Assembly: GCF_037023745.1 (NCBI RefSeq)
Contig: NZ_CP146101.1
Span: 1,116,001 to 1,180,000 of the forward strand
DNA from: Streptomyces sp. SCSIO 30461
Lineage (GTDB): Bacteria > Actinomycetota > Actinomycetes > Streptomycetales > Streptomycetaceae
Direction of reading: 5' to 3'
Length of the DNA: 64,000 nt
A model generated the notes under the pieces. It searched no databases, was not told the DNA's origin, and worked only from the letters and a program-made list of their open reading frames with translations. Below, piece by piece: positions 24,680 to 34,430 of the stretch. The first letter of the stretch is position 1. Each line of letters opens with the position of its first letter. Made by a program: the position numbers and the translations under genes.

Positions 24680-26119
24680 GTGACCCGGATCGTGATCATC
24701 GGCGGCGGACCCGGCGGATACGAGGCGGCCCTGGTGGCGGCCCAGCTCGGCGCGGAGGTGACCGTCGTCGACAGCGACGGCCTCGGCGGAGCCTCCGTGC
24801 TCACCGACTGCGTGCCTTCGAAGACCCTGATCGCCACCGCCGAGGTGATGACCAATTTCGACTCCTCCCACGAGGAGCTCGGCATCATCGTGGCCGACGA
24901 CACCCCGCACATCGAGCAGCCGGCCCGGATCGTGGGCGTCGACCTCGGCAAGGTCAACCGACGGGTGAAGCGGCTCGCGCTCGCCCAGTCCCACGACATC
25001 ACCGCATCCGTCACCCGGGCGGGTGCCCGTGTCATGCGGGGCCGCGGCAGGCTCAACGGTCGGCAGGCCACCGACGGCTCCCGTCAGGTCATCGTCACGG
25101 CGGCGGACGGCACCGAGGAGACCCTCACGGCCGACGCGGTGCTGATCGCCACCGGCGGTCACCCGCGTGAGATCCCCGACGCGCAGCCCGACGGTGAGCG
25201 CATCCTGAACTGGACCCAGGTCTACGACCTCACCGAGCTCCCCGAGGAACTGATCGTGGTGGGCTCCGGTGTCACGGGCGCCGAGTTCGCCGGCGCGTAC
25301 CAGGCGCTGGGGTCCAGGGTCACCCTCGTCTCCTCCCGCGACCGCGTGCTCCCGGGCGAGGACCCGGACGCGGCGGCCGTACTGGAGGACGTGTTCCGGC
25401 GCCGTGGCATGAACGTCATGGCGCGCTCCCGCGCCCAGTCGGCCAAGCGTGTCGGGGACCGGGTGGAGGTGACGCTCGCGGACGGCCGGGTCATCTCGGG
25501 CACGCACTGCCTGATGGCCGTCGGCGCGATCCCCAACTCCGAGGGAATGGGCCTGGAGGACGCGGGGGTGCGCCTCAAGGAGTCCGGGCACATCTGGACC
25601 GACAAGGTCTCGCGCACGTCCGCGCCCGGTGTGTACGCGGCCGGGGACGTCACCGGCGTCTTCGCGCTCGCCTCGGTCGCCGCGATGCAGGGCCGTATCG
25701 CGATGTACCACTTCCTCGGCGACGCGGTCGCCCCGCTGAACCTCAAGACGGTCTCGTCGAACGTCTTCACCGACCCGGAGATCGCCACCGTCGGCTACAC
25801 CCAGGCGGATGTGGACGCCGGTGTGATCGACGCCCGCGCCGTCAAGCTGCCGCTGCTGCGCAATCCTCGCGCGAAGATGCAGGGCATCCGGGACGGTTTC
25901 GTCAAGATCTTCTGCCGTCCCGGCACCGGGATCGTGGTCGGCGGTGTGGTCGTGGCCCCGCGCGCTTCGGAACTGATCCACCCCATCTCGATCGCGGTCG
26001 ACAACAATCTGACGGTGGAACAGATCGCAAACGCTTTCACCGTGTACCCCTCGCTTTCGGGCTCGATCGCGGAAGTCGCACGGCAGCTGCACACGCGCAA
26101 GGCGGCCGGAGAGGCCTAG
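24680..26119 (+). CDS. lpdA: NAD(P)H-quinone dehydrogenase, LpdA-type flavoprotein
   Basis: A 479-residue pyridine nucleotide-disulphide oxidoreductase. FAD motif IIGGGPGGYEAA (about 6-17), NAD motif VVGSGVTGAEFAG, second FAD motif APGVYAAGDVTG and the C-terminal dimerisation domain are intact. The redox-active disulphide is not: where lipoamide dehydrogenases have C-x4-C, this protein has GGASVLTDCVPSK, with Ser39 in place of the first Cys and only C44 left. M. tuberculosis LpdA (Rv3303c) has the same change and is a quinone reductase rather than a lipoamide dehydrogenase. I infer the same here. GTG 24680 is chosen because VTRIVIIGGG is the normal N-terminus. Confidence 0.87.
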   Translation: MTRIVIIGGGPGGYEAALVAAQLGAEVTVVDSDGLGGASVLTDCVPSKTLIATAEVMTNFDSSHEELGIIVADDTPHIEQPARIVGVDLGKVNRRVKRLALAQSHDITASVTRAGARVMRGRGRLNGRQATDGSRQVIVTAADGTEETLTADAVLIATGGHPREIPDAQPDGERILNWTQVYDLTELPEELIVVGSGVTGAEFAGAYQALGSRVTLVSSRDRVLPGEDPDAAAVLEDVFRRRGMNVMARSRAQSAKRVGDRVEVTLADGRVISGTHCLMAVGAIPNSEGMGLEDAGVRLKESGHIWTDKVSRTSAPGVYAAGDVTGVFALASVAAMQGRIAMYHFLGDAVAPLNLKTVSSNVFTDPEIATVGYTQADVDAGVIDARAVKLPLLRNPRAKMQGIRDGFVKIFCRPGTGIVVGGVVVAPRASELIHPISIAVDNNLTVEQIANAFTVYPSLSGSIAEVARQLHTRKAAGEA

Positions 26120-26297
26120 GTGACGCGCCGGCGAAGCGCGGGCCAGGCATATCGCGGGCATTCACGGGCCAAGTGGGGCGTACCTCCTGACACGGTGTGA
26201 CGGGGTCATACCATGACGGGGTCCTTCTTGTACGGAACTTCGCCGATTCGGCGCAAAGCGCTGAAAAGTGTCGGCCGGTCAGGTTACTGTCAGTTTC

Positions 26298-27221
26298 GTG
26301 TTCGCTGCAGAACGTCGTCAGTTGATCCTCGAAATGGTGCGCGCCAATGGAGCCGTGTCGCTCCGTGAGCTCGCCCGCGTAGTCCAGACCTCCGAAGTGA
26401 CCGTACGCCGGGACGTGCGCGCGCTTGAGGCAGAAGGACTCCTCGACCGCCGGCATGGCGGTGCGGTGCTGCCGGGTGGATTCACGCGAGAGTCCGGCTT
26501 CCCGCAGAAATCCCATCTCGCGACCGCGGAGAAGACGGCGATCGCCGACGCCGCCGCGGCCCTGGTCGAAGAAGGCGAGGCCATCGTGGTCGGCGCCGGC
26601 ACGACCACGCAGGAGCTGGCACGCCGGCTCGCGCGGGTCCCCGGGCTGACCGTGGTGACCAACTCGCTGCTGGTCGCCCAAGCGCTCGCGCACGCCAACC
26701 GCGTCGAGGTCGTCATGACCGGAGGCACCCTGCGTGGCTCGAACTACGCGCTGGTCGGCAGTGGGGCGGAGCAGTCCCTCCAGGGGCTGCGGGTGTCACG
26801 TGCCTTCCTCTCCGGGAGCGGGCTCACGGCCGAGCGCGGTCTGTCCACGTCCAACATGCTGTCGGCGAGCGTCGATCGGGCGCTGGTGCAGGCGGCGGCG
26901 GAGGTGGTGGTACTCGCGGACCACACCAAGCTCGGTACGGACACGATGTTCCAGACCGTGCCGACGGATGTGATCACCCGCCTGGTGACCGACGAGCCCC
27001 CGCCGCACGACGACCGGGCGGCGACCGAGCTCCAGGCCCTGGCCGACCAGGGCGTCCAGATCGCGGTGGCCGGCGCAGGCGGTGGTGCCGCCCGCCCTCG
27101 CCATGAGGTGCCCCTGCCGGGCCAGCGGCGTACGCACCCGGGGGCGGGTGCCGGCGCGGCACTGAGGACTGCGGTCCTGGCGGAGCAGCCCGCCCGTGTG
27201 GCGGACCTCCGTAGAAGGTAG
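26298..27221 (+). CDS. DeoR/GlpR-family repressor
   Basis: A 307-residue regulator. The N-terminal DeoR helix-turn-helix is RRQLILEMVRANGAVSLREL, then SEVTVRRDVRALEAEGLLDRRHGGAVL. The C-terminal DeoR sensor domain follows (AIVVGAGTTTQELARRLARV, GLTVVTNSLLVAQAL, VVMTGGTLRGSNYALVG, LADHTKLG), which binds phosphorylated sugars. An unusual Gly/Pro/Arg-rich tail of about 60 residues follows the domain. The GTG 26298 has no convincing ribosome-binding site, and a -10-like TACTGT lies close by, so a leaderless transcript is possible. Target genes are unknown; the nucleoside genes upstream are candidates because DeoR proteins often sense deoxyribose 5-phosphate. Confidence 0.88.
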   Translation: MFAAERRQLILEMVRANGAVSLRELARVVQTSEVTVRRDVRALEAEGLLDRRHGGAVLPGGFTRESGFPQKSHLATAEKTAIADAAAALVEEGEAIVVGAGTTTQELARRLARVPGLTVVTNSLLVAQALAHANRVEVVMTGGTLRGSNYALVGSGAEQSLQGLRVSRAFLSGSGLTAERGLSTSNMLSASVDRALVQAAAEVVVLADHTKLGTDTMFQTVPTDVITRLVTDEPPPHDDRAATELQALADQGVQIAVAGAGGGAARPRHEVPLPGQRRTHPGAGAGAALRTAVLAEQPARVADLRRR

Positions 27222-27246
27222 TCATCTGCTGTGTGCCGGGGCGCGT

Positions 27247-27281
27247 GCTGCGGGGTGTCACGGTGTCCTGCACCCCGCAGC
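27247..27281. terminator. Hairpin between convergent DeoR and TetR genes
   Basis: GCTGCGGGGTG (27247-27257) pairs perfectly with CACCCCGCAGC (27271-27281) across 13 nt. Confidence 0.6.
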
Positions 27282-27350
27282 GGTGCCCGGAGTTTCGAGG
27301 TGCTCCCTGCTTCCCTGCTCCGTGTGGTGGGCAGGGGTGTCTCCGGCACC

Positions 27351-27947
27351 TTAGGGGTGGAGGCCGCGGAGGGTCAGGCGGAGCAGGCGGTCCGGGAGGG
27401 CGGGGTCGTTCGGAGCCTGCTCCGCGGCGAGGGCGATAGCGTTGGTGAGCTGCATCAGGTCGCCGATCGAGACATCCGCACGCACCACCTCCGCCTCCTG
27501 CGCACGCGCCAGCAGCGCCGCCCCCGCCTCACACAGAGGCTCGCTGCACTGGGACAGCGAGGCGGACATCAGGGCCCGCGCCACCCCCCGGTACTCACCG
27601 GTGTGAGTGATGATGGCGCGCAGCCACTCCACCAGCGCCCCGCACGGCTGCTCAGCCGACGCCAGTTGACGCGAGCGCTCCAGCAGGGCTGCCAGGGCAT
27701 CCTGGAACACCGCGTTCATCAGTGCGTGGCGATTCGGGAAGTGGCGGTAGAGAGTGCCGATGCCCACGCCCGCGCGCCGGGCGATGTCCTCCAGGGACGC
27801 GTCCGTACCGTGCTCCGCGAACGCGGCGCGTGCCTCGACGAGCAGACGCTCGTAGTTGCGGCGAGCGTCGGCCCGCATCGGCCGGGAGGCCCCGGCCGGG
27901 ACGCCCGACGTACCCGAGGCCGCCGTGCCCGTGGTGCTCGTGGTCAT
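27351..27947 (-). CDS. TetR-family regulator
   Basis: A 198-residue TetR repressor. After a 25-residue Ser/Thr/Gly-rich start comes the helix-turn-helix (RRNYERLLVEARAAFAEHGT, then SLEDIARRAGVGIGTLYRHFPNR). The all-helical ligand domain is of the type that often goes with SbtR/TetR_C_33 (EWLRAIITHTGEYRGVARALM). Start ATG 27947 is used; ATG 27959 is possible. It lies just downstream of accA2 on the same strand, with a 19-bp inverted repeat (27970-28021) between, which could be its own operator. The ligand is unknown. Confidence 0.85.
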   Translation of the reverse strand: MTTSTTGTAASGTSGVPAGASRPMRADARRNYERLLVEARAAFAEHGTDASLEDIARRAGVGIGTLYRHFPNRHALMNAVFQDALAALLERSRQLASAEQPCGALVEWLRAIITHTGEYRGVARALMSASLSQCSEPLCEAGAALLARAQEAEVVRADVSIGDLMQLTNAIALAAEQAPNDPALPDRLLRLTLRGLHP

Positions 27948-27969
27948 GGCACCCAGCATGCCGCAAGGC

Positions 27970-28021
27970 CCGGTACGTGTGCGGGCCCCGCCGGGAATGC
28001 TTGGGCCCACACACGTACCGG
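27970..28021. promoter_or_regulatory. Long inverted repeat between accA2 and tetR
   Basis: Arms of 19 bp (27970-27988 and 28003-28021) match with one mismatch around a 14-nt loop. The repeat starts 5 nt beyond the accA2 stop, so it may terminate accA2. It also lies upstream of the TetR gene, where an operator would be. Confidence 0.6.
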
Positions 28022-28026
28022 CGATG

Positions 28027-29790
28027 TCAGTCCTTGATCTCGCAGATCACCGCACCGGAGGTGAGCGACGCGCCCACCTCCGCGGAAAGGCCCTTGACGG
28101 TGCCGGAACGGTGCGCGTTCAGCGGCTGCTCCATCTTCATGGCCTCCAGGACGACGACCAGGTCGCCCTCGTTGACCTGCTGGCCCTCCTCGACCGCGAC
28201 CTTGACGATCGTGCCCTGCATCGGGGACGCGAGCGTGTCACCGGACGCGGCCGGGCCGGACTTCTTGGCCGCACGGCGCTTCGGCTTGGCGCCGCCCGCG
28301 GCGGCGGTGCGGGCCAGGGTCATGCCCAGCGAAGACGGCAGCGAGACTTCGAGGCGCTTGCCGCCGACCTCGACCACGACGGTCTCGCGGCCGGGCTCGT
28401 CCTCGGCCTCGGCGTCAGCCGGGACCGCGAACGGCTTGATCTCGTTGACGAACTCGGTCTCGATCCACCGGGTGTGGACGGTGAACGGCTTGCCGCCCTC
28501 CGGGGCGAAGGCGGGGTCGGCCACCGCGGCGCGGTGGAACGGGATGGCCGTGGCCATCCCCTCGACCTGGAACTCCTCCAGCGCGCGCCGCGCGCGCTGG
28601 AGGGCCTGCTCGCGGGTCGCGCCGGTGATGATCAGCTTGGCGAGCAGCGAGTCCCAGGCAGGTCCGATGACGCTGCCGGACTCGACACCCGCGTCCAGCC
28701 GGACGCCGGGGCCGGTCGGCGCGGAGAAACTGGTGACCGTGCCCGGCGCGGGGAGGAAGTTGCGGCCCGGGTCCTCACCGTTGATACGGAACTCGAAGGA
28801 GTGTCCGCGCAGCTTCGGGTCGTCGTAGCCGAGCGCCTCACCGTCTGCGATGCGGAACATCTCGCGCACCAGGTCGATGCCGGTGACCTCCTCGGTGACC
28901 GGGTGCTCCACCTGGAGACGGGTGTTGACCTCGAGGAAGGAGATCGTGCCGTCCATGCCGACGAGGAACTCGACGGTGCCGGCGCCGACGTAACCGGCTT
29001 CCTTGAGGATGGCTTTGGACGCGCGGTACAGCTCCGCGTTCTGCTCGTCCGTCAGGAACGGCGCGGGCGCCTCCTCGACCAGCTTCTGGTGGCGGCGCTG
29101 GAGGGAGCAGTCGCGGGTGGAGACGACCACCACGTTGCCGTGCTGGTCGGCCAGGCACTGGGTCTCGACGTGGCGGGGCTTGTCGAGGTAGCGCTCGACG
29201 AAGCACTCGCCGCGGCCGAAGGCGGCCACGGCCTCGCGCACGGCGGAGTCGTACAGCTCGGGGACCTCTTCGAGGGTGCGGGCGACCTTCAGGCCGCGCC
29301 CGCCGCCGCCGAAGGCGGCCTTGATGGCGATCGGGAGGCCGTGCTCCCGGGCGAACGCCACGACCTCGTCGGCGCCCGAGACCGGGTCCGGGGTGCCGGC
29401 GACCAGCGGGGCGCCGGCGCGCTGCGCGATGTGGCGGGCGGCGACCTTGTCGCCGAGGTCGCGGATCGCTGCGGGCGGGGGGCCGATCCAGGTCAGCCCG
29501 GCGTCGATGACGGCCTGGGCGAACTCGGCGTTCTCGGAGAGGAAGCCATATCCGGGGTGGATGGCGTCGGCGCCCGAATCGGCCGCGGCCTTCAGGACCT
29601 TGCCCATGTCCAGATAGCTGGCCGCCGGGGTGTCACCGCCCAGGGCGAACGCCTCGTCGGCCGCGCGGACGTGCAGTGCGTCACGGTCCGGATCGGCGTA
29701 GACGGCTACGCTCGCGATCCCGGCGTCCCGGCATGCACGGGCAACGCGGACAGCGATCTCGCCTCGGTTGGCGATGAGCACCTTGCGCAC
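28027..29790 (-). CDS. accA2: Acyl-CoA carboxylase biotin carboxylase/carrier subunit
   Basis: The alpha chain (587 residues) of the acetyl-/propionyl-CoA carboxylase. It carboxylates its own biotin with ATP and bicarbonate. Biotin carboxylase domain: [15 protein letters not shown], the ATP-grasp glycine loop [13 protein letters not shown], and [15 protein letters not shown]. An Ala/Lys-rich linker ([11 protein letters not shown]) leads to the biotinyl domain with EAMKMEQ, the biotinylated lysine being K552. GTG 29790 has AAGGAGGGAG upstream. Beta (pccB), epsilon (accE) and the biotin ligase birA lie within 6 kb. Together they make malonyl- or methylmalonyl-CoA for fatty acids and polyketides. 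Confidence 0.95.
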   Translation of the reverse strand: MRKVLIANRGEIAVRVARACRDAGIASVAVYADPDRDALHVRAADEAFALGGDTPAASYLDMGKVLKAAADSGADAIHPGYGFLSENAEFAQAVIDAGLTWIGPPPAAIRDLGDKVAARHIAQRAGAPLVAGTPDPVSGADEVVAFAREHGLPIAIKAAFGGGGRGLKVARTLEEVPELYDSAVREAVAAFGRGECFVERYLDKPRHVETQCLADQHGNVVVVSTRDCSLQRRHQKLVEEAPAPFLTDEQNAELYRASKAILKEAGYVGAGTVEFLVGMDGTISFLEVNTRLQVEHPVTEEVTGIDLVREMFRIADGEALGYDDPKLRGHSFEFRINGEDPGRNFLPAPGTVTSFSAPTGPGVRLDAGVESGSVIGPAWDSLLAKLIITGATREQALQRARRALEEFQVEGMATAIPFHRAAVADPAFAPEGGKPFTVHTRWIETEFVNEIKPFAVPADAEAEDEPGRETVVVEVGGKRLEVSLPSSLGMTLARTAAAGGAKPKRRAAKKSGPAASGDTLASPMQGTIVKVAVEEGQQVNEGDLVVVLEAMKMEQPLNAHRSGTVKGLSAEVGASLTSGAVICEIKD

Positions 29791-30266
29791 GATGGCTCCC
29801 TCCTTGCTGTGTGGTCCGGGGGGATGCCACCCCCGGTCTGCGGCTACCTACGCCGCGGGCCGGACCCCGCCCGGGATCCTCCCTGCCGGAGTGCTCGGCG
29901 GGTCACCGCGCCGAAGACTTCGCTCAAACACGCTGAGTTTAGGGACTACCGACACGGGCTTTCGACCCGTTCCCACTCGTGAGCTTGCCCACACGGAGGG
30001 TGATCCGGGACATACCCATACCGTGAAACCCCTTGTCGCACCACGGTACGCCTGGTTCCTGCCGTGCAGCGTAGCCCTCCTGTGTGGTCTAGGTCTCTGA
30101 CCAAGGATTAAGCCGCGCGGCTCGATTCTTTGTGGAGTCCCTACGAATGGGCGAATGATTCTTTGCCTGTGCCCTGGCCCTTGTCCGCGGGTTTACCCGT
30201 TAGTAGCGTTCGCCCTGTCATTCGTACTACTGGTAACAGACCGCTGGGAACTGTGGGGTGGGCGCC
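29791..30266. other. 476-bp non-coding region upstream of accA2
   Basis: No credible gene. The part from about 30100 to 30240 is less GC-rich than its surroundings and probably holds the promoters for both flanking genes. A 9-bp direct repeat GATTCTTTG occurs at 30124-30132 and 30157-30165, 33 bp apart, or three helical turns. I see no tRNA or riboswitch fold. Confidence 0.5.
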
Positions 30267-30749
30267 GTGGCGCGCAGACTGGTGGCCGTCGTGGCGGCCC
30301 TCGTGCTCTTCCTTGAGGCCGTCGGCATCGTGGTCATCAACGGCATCATGGCCACCTTCGTGGGCAAGCAGAACATGTCGCTCGACGGCATGGACCCCGA
30401 TCACATGGTCACCGCCACCTGGGTGATGGGCGGGGTCTTCGGTCTCTTCCTGGCCGCATGCGGGGTGCTGCTGCTGATCGCCGGAATCAGGGACCGTGCG
30501 CCCGGCCGCTTCGGGCGCGTCCTGCTGATCGTCTGCGCGGTGATGCACGGGGTCATCGGCGCGGTGACCGTGGGGCTGCTCGGCTGGCACGCGTTCGCGT
30601 TCATGATGGCGGTGCTGGGGCTGATCGTGCTGGCGCTGGTGGTGTACGGGGCGGGGGCGCCGGGCGCTCCGGACGAGCCCGCCGACCACGCGCCCACCGG
30701 CACCCCGGAGGGCCCGGCGACCGCGCCGGGCGACGCGGCGCCCGCGTAA
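30267..30749 (+). CDS. Four-helix membrane protein of unknown function
   Basis: A 160-residue integral membrane protein with four hydrophobic segments (about 6-28, 54-74, 83-106 and 108-128) and a Pro/Ala-rich cytoplasmic tail of about 30 residues. Between helices 1 and 2 is a short polar loop (VGKQNMSLDGMDPDHM). I recognise no domain. GTG 30267 is preceded by GGGGTGGG at a good distance; GTG 30258 in the same frame is the alternative. It stands alone between accA2 and maf. Confidence 0.65.
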   Translation: MARRLVAVVAALVLFLEAVGIVVINGIMATFVGKQNMSLDGMDPDHMVTATWVMGGVFGLFLAACGVLLLIAGIRDRAPGRFGRVLLIVCAVMHGVIGAVTVGLLGWHAFAFMMAVLGLIVLALVVYGAGAPGAPDEPADHAPTGTPEGPATAPGDAAPA

Positions 30750-30799
30750 GGCGCGAGCAGACACGCTCCGGGCCCACGCGGGCGCGGTGTCGCGGTTTC

Positions 30800-31408
30800 T
30801 CAGACCCAGAGGTCCGTGATCTTGATGCCGAGTTCGCCGAGCAGGCGCCGCAGCAGCGGCAGCGACAGCCCGATGACATTGCCGTAGTCGCCCTCGATGG
30901 AGTCCACGAACGGTGATGAGCGCCCGTCCAGGGTGAACGCGCCCGCGACCCGCAGCGGTTCGCCGCTCGCCACGTAGGCGGCGATCTCGGCGTCCGTGGG
31001 GTCGCCGAAATTCACCGTGGTGGACGCCGTCGCCGAGGCACGCCGCCCGGTGGCGTTGTCGATCACGCAGTGCCCGGTCCGCAGTACGCCCGCCCGGCCG
31101 CGCATGGCCTTCCAACGGGCGATGGCCTCCTCGGCGTCCGCGGGCTTGCCCAGGGCCCCGCCGTCCAGGTCCAGCACCGAATCACAGCCGATGACCAGGG
31201 CACCGGCGGCTTCCTGCCGGTCCGCCACGGCGGCGGCCTTCGCCTCCGCGAGCACCAGCGCCAGTTCGGTGGGGTTGGGCGCGGTCAGTGCGTCCTCGTC
31301 CACTCCGCTGACGAGCACCTCGGGGCCGAGTCCCGCATGGCGGAGCAGCCCGAGACGGGCGGGGGACGCGGAGGCGAGAACGAGACGGCGGCGCTGCTGA
31401 TCGGTCAT
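30800..31408 (-). CDS. maf: Maf-like nucleotide pyrophosphatase
   Basis: A 202-residue nucleoside triphosphate pyrophosphatase that removes non-canonical or modified NTPs and, in some bacteria, affects septation. Visible motifs are [15 protein letters not shown] (substrate loop at the N-terminus), [18 protein letters not shown] with the catalytic Asp, and the [18 protein letters not shown] signature near the C-terminus. The start is ATG 31408; ATG 31417 would add three residues. It belongs to the accA2-accE-pccB neighbourhood, a linkage usual in Streptomyces. Confidence 0.9.
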   Translation of the reverse strand: MTDQQRRRLVLASASPARLGLLRHAGLGPEVLVSGVDEDALTAPNPTELALVLAEAKAAAVADRQEAAGALVIGCDSVLDLDGGALGKPADAEEAIARWKAMRGRAGVLRTGHCVIDNATGRRASATASTTVNFGDPTDAEIAAYVASGEPLRVAGAFTLDGRSSPFVDSIEGDYGNVIGLSLPLLRRLLGELGIKITDLWV

Positions 31409-31518
31409 GCGGGCCATCGTAGGGGGCCGGGCGTGTCGCGGTCCCGTGAACGGAATCCGGATGCGGACAGGCCCCGAAACGCCCTGAGGCTGCACTTGGA
31501 CTCAGTTCCGCAGCGGAC

Positions 31519-31647
31519 TCAGCGCAGCCCCACAGCGATCATGCCGATGATCACCACCAGTGCCAGCAGCACGCCCGCCCGGCGCATCATCACCTCCATG
31601 TCGCGCAGCTCCTGAGGCGGTTCGTCCTTCGGGTCTGACCAGAGCAT
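31519..31647 (-). CDS. mmpB: Small membrane protein MmpB
   Basis: A 42-residue single-pass protein, too short for most gene callers. The cytoplasmic part MLWSDPKDEPPQELRDMEVM is followed by a basic MRRAG and one hydrophobic helix (VLLALVVIIGMIAVGL). The sequence and its place between maf and the accE-pccB genes fit the Streptomyces 'morphogenic membrane protein' MmpB, which I recall from memory only. Its molecular role is not established. ATG 31647 is the only start. Confidence 0.65.
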   Translation of the reverse strand: MLWSDPKDEPPQELRDMEVMMRRAGVLLALVVIIGMIAVGLR

Positions 31648-31695
31648 GGTTCCATCGTGCGGCCCCGGCGGGCACCGGCGCCTGAGTACGCGTAC

Positions 31696-32322
31696 TCAAC
31701 TGCCGGAGAGCGACTCGACCGCCGGTAGCCCGCGGTGCCGGGACCATTCCGGCGCCAGAATCGACATCACCGTCGCGTCCACCCGCTCGCCCTCCCACAG
31801 CAGGGCGTCACGCAGCACGCCCTCGGCGACGAACCCGACCTTCTCGTAGGCACGGCGGGCTCGCGGGTTGAACGCGTAGACCTCCAGTGAGACGCGGTGC
31901 AACCCCAGCTGCTCGAACCCGTAGCCGACGATCAGCCGGGTCGCCTCGGTCCCCAGGCCCTGCCCGTACGTCCCGGGCACGAGGCAGATGCGGAAGCCGC
32001 AGCTCTCGTTGCCCGGGTCCCACAGGTTCAGCACCACCTCGCCGACGACGACGCCCGTCGCCCGGTCGACCACGGCGAGGTCCAGCCGGTCGTCCTGGTC
32101 GCCGCGCGTGGCGTACCACCGCCGCAGCCGCGCCTCGCTGAGTCGGTCGCCGTCCGCGTGGTTGCCGGTGAGCCGGGAAGCCTCCGGGTCGTCGAACATC
32201 GGCAGCAGCGCGGGCAGGTCGTCCGCCGTGACCGGGCGGAGCAGCACCCGCGTCCCGCTCAGCGTGGGCTTGGTACGGAAGTCGGGTTTCGGCCCGGCGA
32301 GCGCGGGTGCGGGGTCGGTCAT
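31696..32322 (-). CDS. GNAT N-acetyltransferase (RimJ/RimL type)
   Basis: A 208-residue acetyl-CoA-dependent acetyltransferase. The order RVLLRPVTADDLPAL, VVVGEVVLNLWDPGNESCGF, LVPGTYGQGLGTEATRLIV (acetyl-CoA pyrophosphate loop) and LGLHRVSLEVYAFNPRARRAYEKVGFVAEG is that of the RimJ/RimL subgroup. These enzymes acetylate N-termini or small molecules; the substrate here is unknown. ATG 32322 starts the frame. It lies between mmpB and accE on the same strand. Confidence 0.85.
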   Translation of the reverse strand: MTDPAPALAGPKPDFRTKPTLSGTRVLLRPVTADDLPALLPMFDDPEASRLTGNHADGDRLSEARLRRWYATRGDQDDRLDLAVVDRATGVVVGEVVLNLWDPGNESCGFRICLVPGTYGQGLGTEATRLIVGYGFEQLGLHRVSLEVYAFNPRARRAYEKVGFVAEGVLRDALLWEGERVDATVMSILAPEWSRHRGLPAVESLSGS

Positions 32323-32377
32323 GGACGCATTGTGTCCGCCCGGCCCGACCCGCGTCGTCAGGTTTTCGGACGGGTGC

Positions 32378-32584
32378 TCAGGCGGGCCAGAAGGTACGCG
32401 TCCAGGCCCGCGGTCCCGGCTGCCGGGACCGCGCCCGGGCGATCCTGGCCGGGTCCGACCACTCCTCGGGCACCCTCGGCGCGCCCGGTGCGGCCGAAGC
32501 CGTCGCCGCGGCGCGCGCCTGGACCACCGCCAGTGCGGCGGCCAGCTCCTCGGGGGTGGGGTTGCCCCGTACGACCTTGATCAC
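32378..32584 (-). CDS. accE: Acyl-CoA carboxylase epsilon subunit
   Basis: A 68-residue protein. The N-terminal VIKVVRGNPTPEELAAALAV is the hallmark of the actinobacterial epsilon subunits (AccE/PccE) that bind the carboxyltransferase beta subunit and raise activity. The rest is Ala/Arg/Pro-rich. GTG 32584 lies 27 nt after the pccB stop, in the normal pccB-accE operon order. Confidence 0.88.
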   Translation of the reverse strand: MIKVVRGNPTPEELAAALAVVQARAAATASAAPGAPRVPEEWSDPARIARARSRQPGPRAWTRTFWPA

Positions 32585-32611
32585 AGCGGCTCCTTTCCGG
32601 ATGTGCCGGGC

Positions 32612-34207
32612 TCAGAGGGGGATGTTCCCGTGCTTCTTCGGGGGAAGGCTTTCCCGCTTCGTCCGCAGCTGACGCAGACCCTTGACGATCTGCGCGCGGG
32701 TGTCGGACGGCATGATCACGGCGTCGATGTAGCCGCGCTCGGCCGCGGTGTACGGGTTGAGCAGCGTGTCCTCGTAGTCCTGGATCAGCTCGGCGCGCAC
32801 CTGTTCCACATCGTCGCCGGCCGCCGCGATCGTGCGGCGGTGCAGGATGTTCACCGCGCCCTGCGCGCCCATGACGGCGATCTGCGCGGTCGGCCAGGCC
32901 AGGTTGAGGTCGGCACCCAGGTGCTTCGAGCCCATCACGTCGTACGCGCCGCCGAAAGCCTTCCGCGTGATCACGGTGATCAGCGGGACCGTCGCCTCGG
33001 CGTAGGCGTAGATCAGCTTGGCGCCGCGCCGGATGATGCCGTTGTACTCCTGGTCGACACCCGGCAGGAAGCCGGGCACGTCCACGAAGGTCACCACCGG
33101 GATGTTGAACGCGTCGCAGGTGCGCACGAACCGCGCGGCCTTCTCGCTGGCGTCGATGTTCAGGCAGCCCGCGAACTGCATCGGCTGGTTGGCCACGATG
33201 CCGACCGGGAAGCCTTCGACCCGGCCGAAGCCGGTGACGATGTTCGGCGCGAACATCGCCTGGGTCTCCAGGAAGTCGCCGTCGTCCAGTACATGCTCGA
33301 TGACGGTGTGAATGTCATACGGCTGGTTGGCGCTGTCCGGGATGAGCGTGTCCAGCTCGCGGTCCTCGTCGGTGAGGTCGAGGACGGCCTCCTCCGGGAA
33401 GGCGGGCGGCTCGGAGAGATTGTTCGACGGCAGGTACGAGAGCAGGGACTTGACGTACTCGATCGCCTCCTTCTCGTCGCCCGACATGTGGTGCGCGACA
33501 CCGGAGGTGGTGTTGTGCGTACGGGCGCCGCCGAGCTCCTCGAAGCCCACGTCCTCGCCGGTGACCGTCTTGATGACGTCCGGGCCGGTGATGAACATGT
33601 GCGAGGTCTGGTCGACCATCACCGTGAAGTCCGTGATGGCGGGGGAGTACACCGCGCCGCCCGCGCAGGGGCCGACGATCAGCGAGATCTGCGGGATCAC
33701 ACCGGAGGCGTGGGTGTTGCGGCGGAAGATCTCGCCGTACATGCCGAGGGCCATCACGCCCTCCTGGATACGGGCGCCACCGGAGTCGTTGATGCCGATC
33801 ACCGGGCAGCCGGTCTTCAGCGCGAAGTCCATCACCTTGACGATCTTCTGGCCGTACACCTCGCCCAGCGCCCCGCCGAAGACCGTGAAGTCCTGTGAGA
33901 ACACGGCCACCGGGCGCCCGTCCACCGTGCCGTAGCCGGTGACGACACCGTCTCCGTACGGACGGGTCTTCTCCAGGCCGAAGTTGGTGGAGCGGTGCCG
34001 CGCGAGCTCGTCCAGCTCCACGAACGAACCCTCGTCGAGGAGGAGTTCGACTCGCTCGCGAGCCGTCAGCTTGCCCTTGGCGTGCTGCTTCTCGACGGCG
34101 CGCGCGGAACCGGCGTGGGTCGCCTCGTGGACGCGGCGCTGGAAGTCTTCGAGCTTGCCAGCGGTGGTGTGGATGTCGATCTCTTGAGGCTCTGCCGGCT
34201 CGGACAT
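32612..34207 (-). CDS. pccB: Propionyl-CoA carboxylase beta subunit
   Basis: Carboxyltransferase subunit of 531 residues that moves CO2 from biotin to propionyl-/acetyl-CoA. Both crotonase-fold halves are present: the N-terminal acyl-CoA site [19 protein letters not shown], and the C-terminal biotin site with [19 protein letters not shown]. An Asp in the latter region governs acyl-chain specificity, and [15 protein letters not shown] follows. It has the same length as S. coelicolor PccB, which prefers propionyl-CoA. ATG 34207 is the start of the conserved N-terminus ([19 protein letters not shown]); the frame stays open for 500 codons upstream, but that is antisense to birA. It pairs with AccA2 and AccE. 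Confidence 0.94.
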   Translation of the reverse strand: MSEPAEPQEIDIHTTAGKLEDFQRRVHEATHAGSARAVEKQHAKGKLTARERVELLLDEGSFVELDELARHRSTNFGLEKTRPYGDGVVTGYGTVDGRPVAVFSQDFTVFGGALGEVYGQKIVKVMDFALKTGCPVIGINDSGGARIQEGVMALGMYGEIFRRNTHASGVIPQISLIVGPCAGGAVYSPAITDFTVMVDQTSHMFITGPDVIKTVTGEDVGFEELGGARTHNTTSGVAHHMSGDEKEAIEYVKSLLSYLPSNNLSEPPAFPEEAVLDLTDEDRELDTLIPDSANQPYDIHTVIEHVLDDGDFLETQAMFAPNIVTGFGRVEGFPVGIVANQPMQFAGCLNIDASEKAARFVRTCDAFNIPVVTFVDVPGFLPGVDQEYNGIIRRGAKLIYAYAEATVPLITVITRKAFGGAYDVMGSKHLGADLNLAWPTAQIAVMGAQGAVNILHRRTIAAAGDDVEQVRAELIQDYEDTLLNPYTAAERGYIDAVIMPSDTRAQIVKGLRQLRTKRESLPPKKHGNIPL

Positions 34208-34430
34208 CGGGCTGCGGCTCCCTGGCTGGTCACGGGGGTATTGGGGGACACCCGGTGGTGTCGGGCTACTGGCTCGTAGCGTATCGGCGCGGCTACGGCA
34301 GCGCAGTGCGGCGTTTGCCACACCGCGCCGAGCTTGCGCGAGTGACGGGACGCGTTGTGGTGGGGGCGGTGTGTGACGCCTCATGGCGCTCGTCAGGGGG
34401 GTCGAAGGGCGGTTCGCTCGCGAAGTACCG

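Noticed and set aside
27856..29982. 708-codon frame antisense to accA2
   Set aside because: Shadow of the carboxylase gene; no domain recognisable.
29791..30266. Possible small RNA or riboswitch upstream of accA2
   Set aside because: I could not find a convincing conserved fold; only a 9-bp direct repeat.
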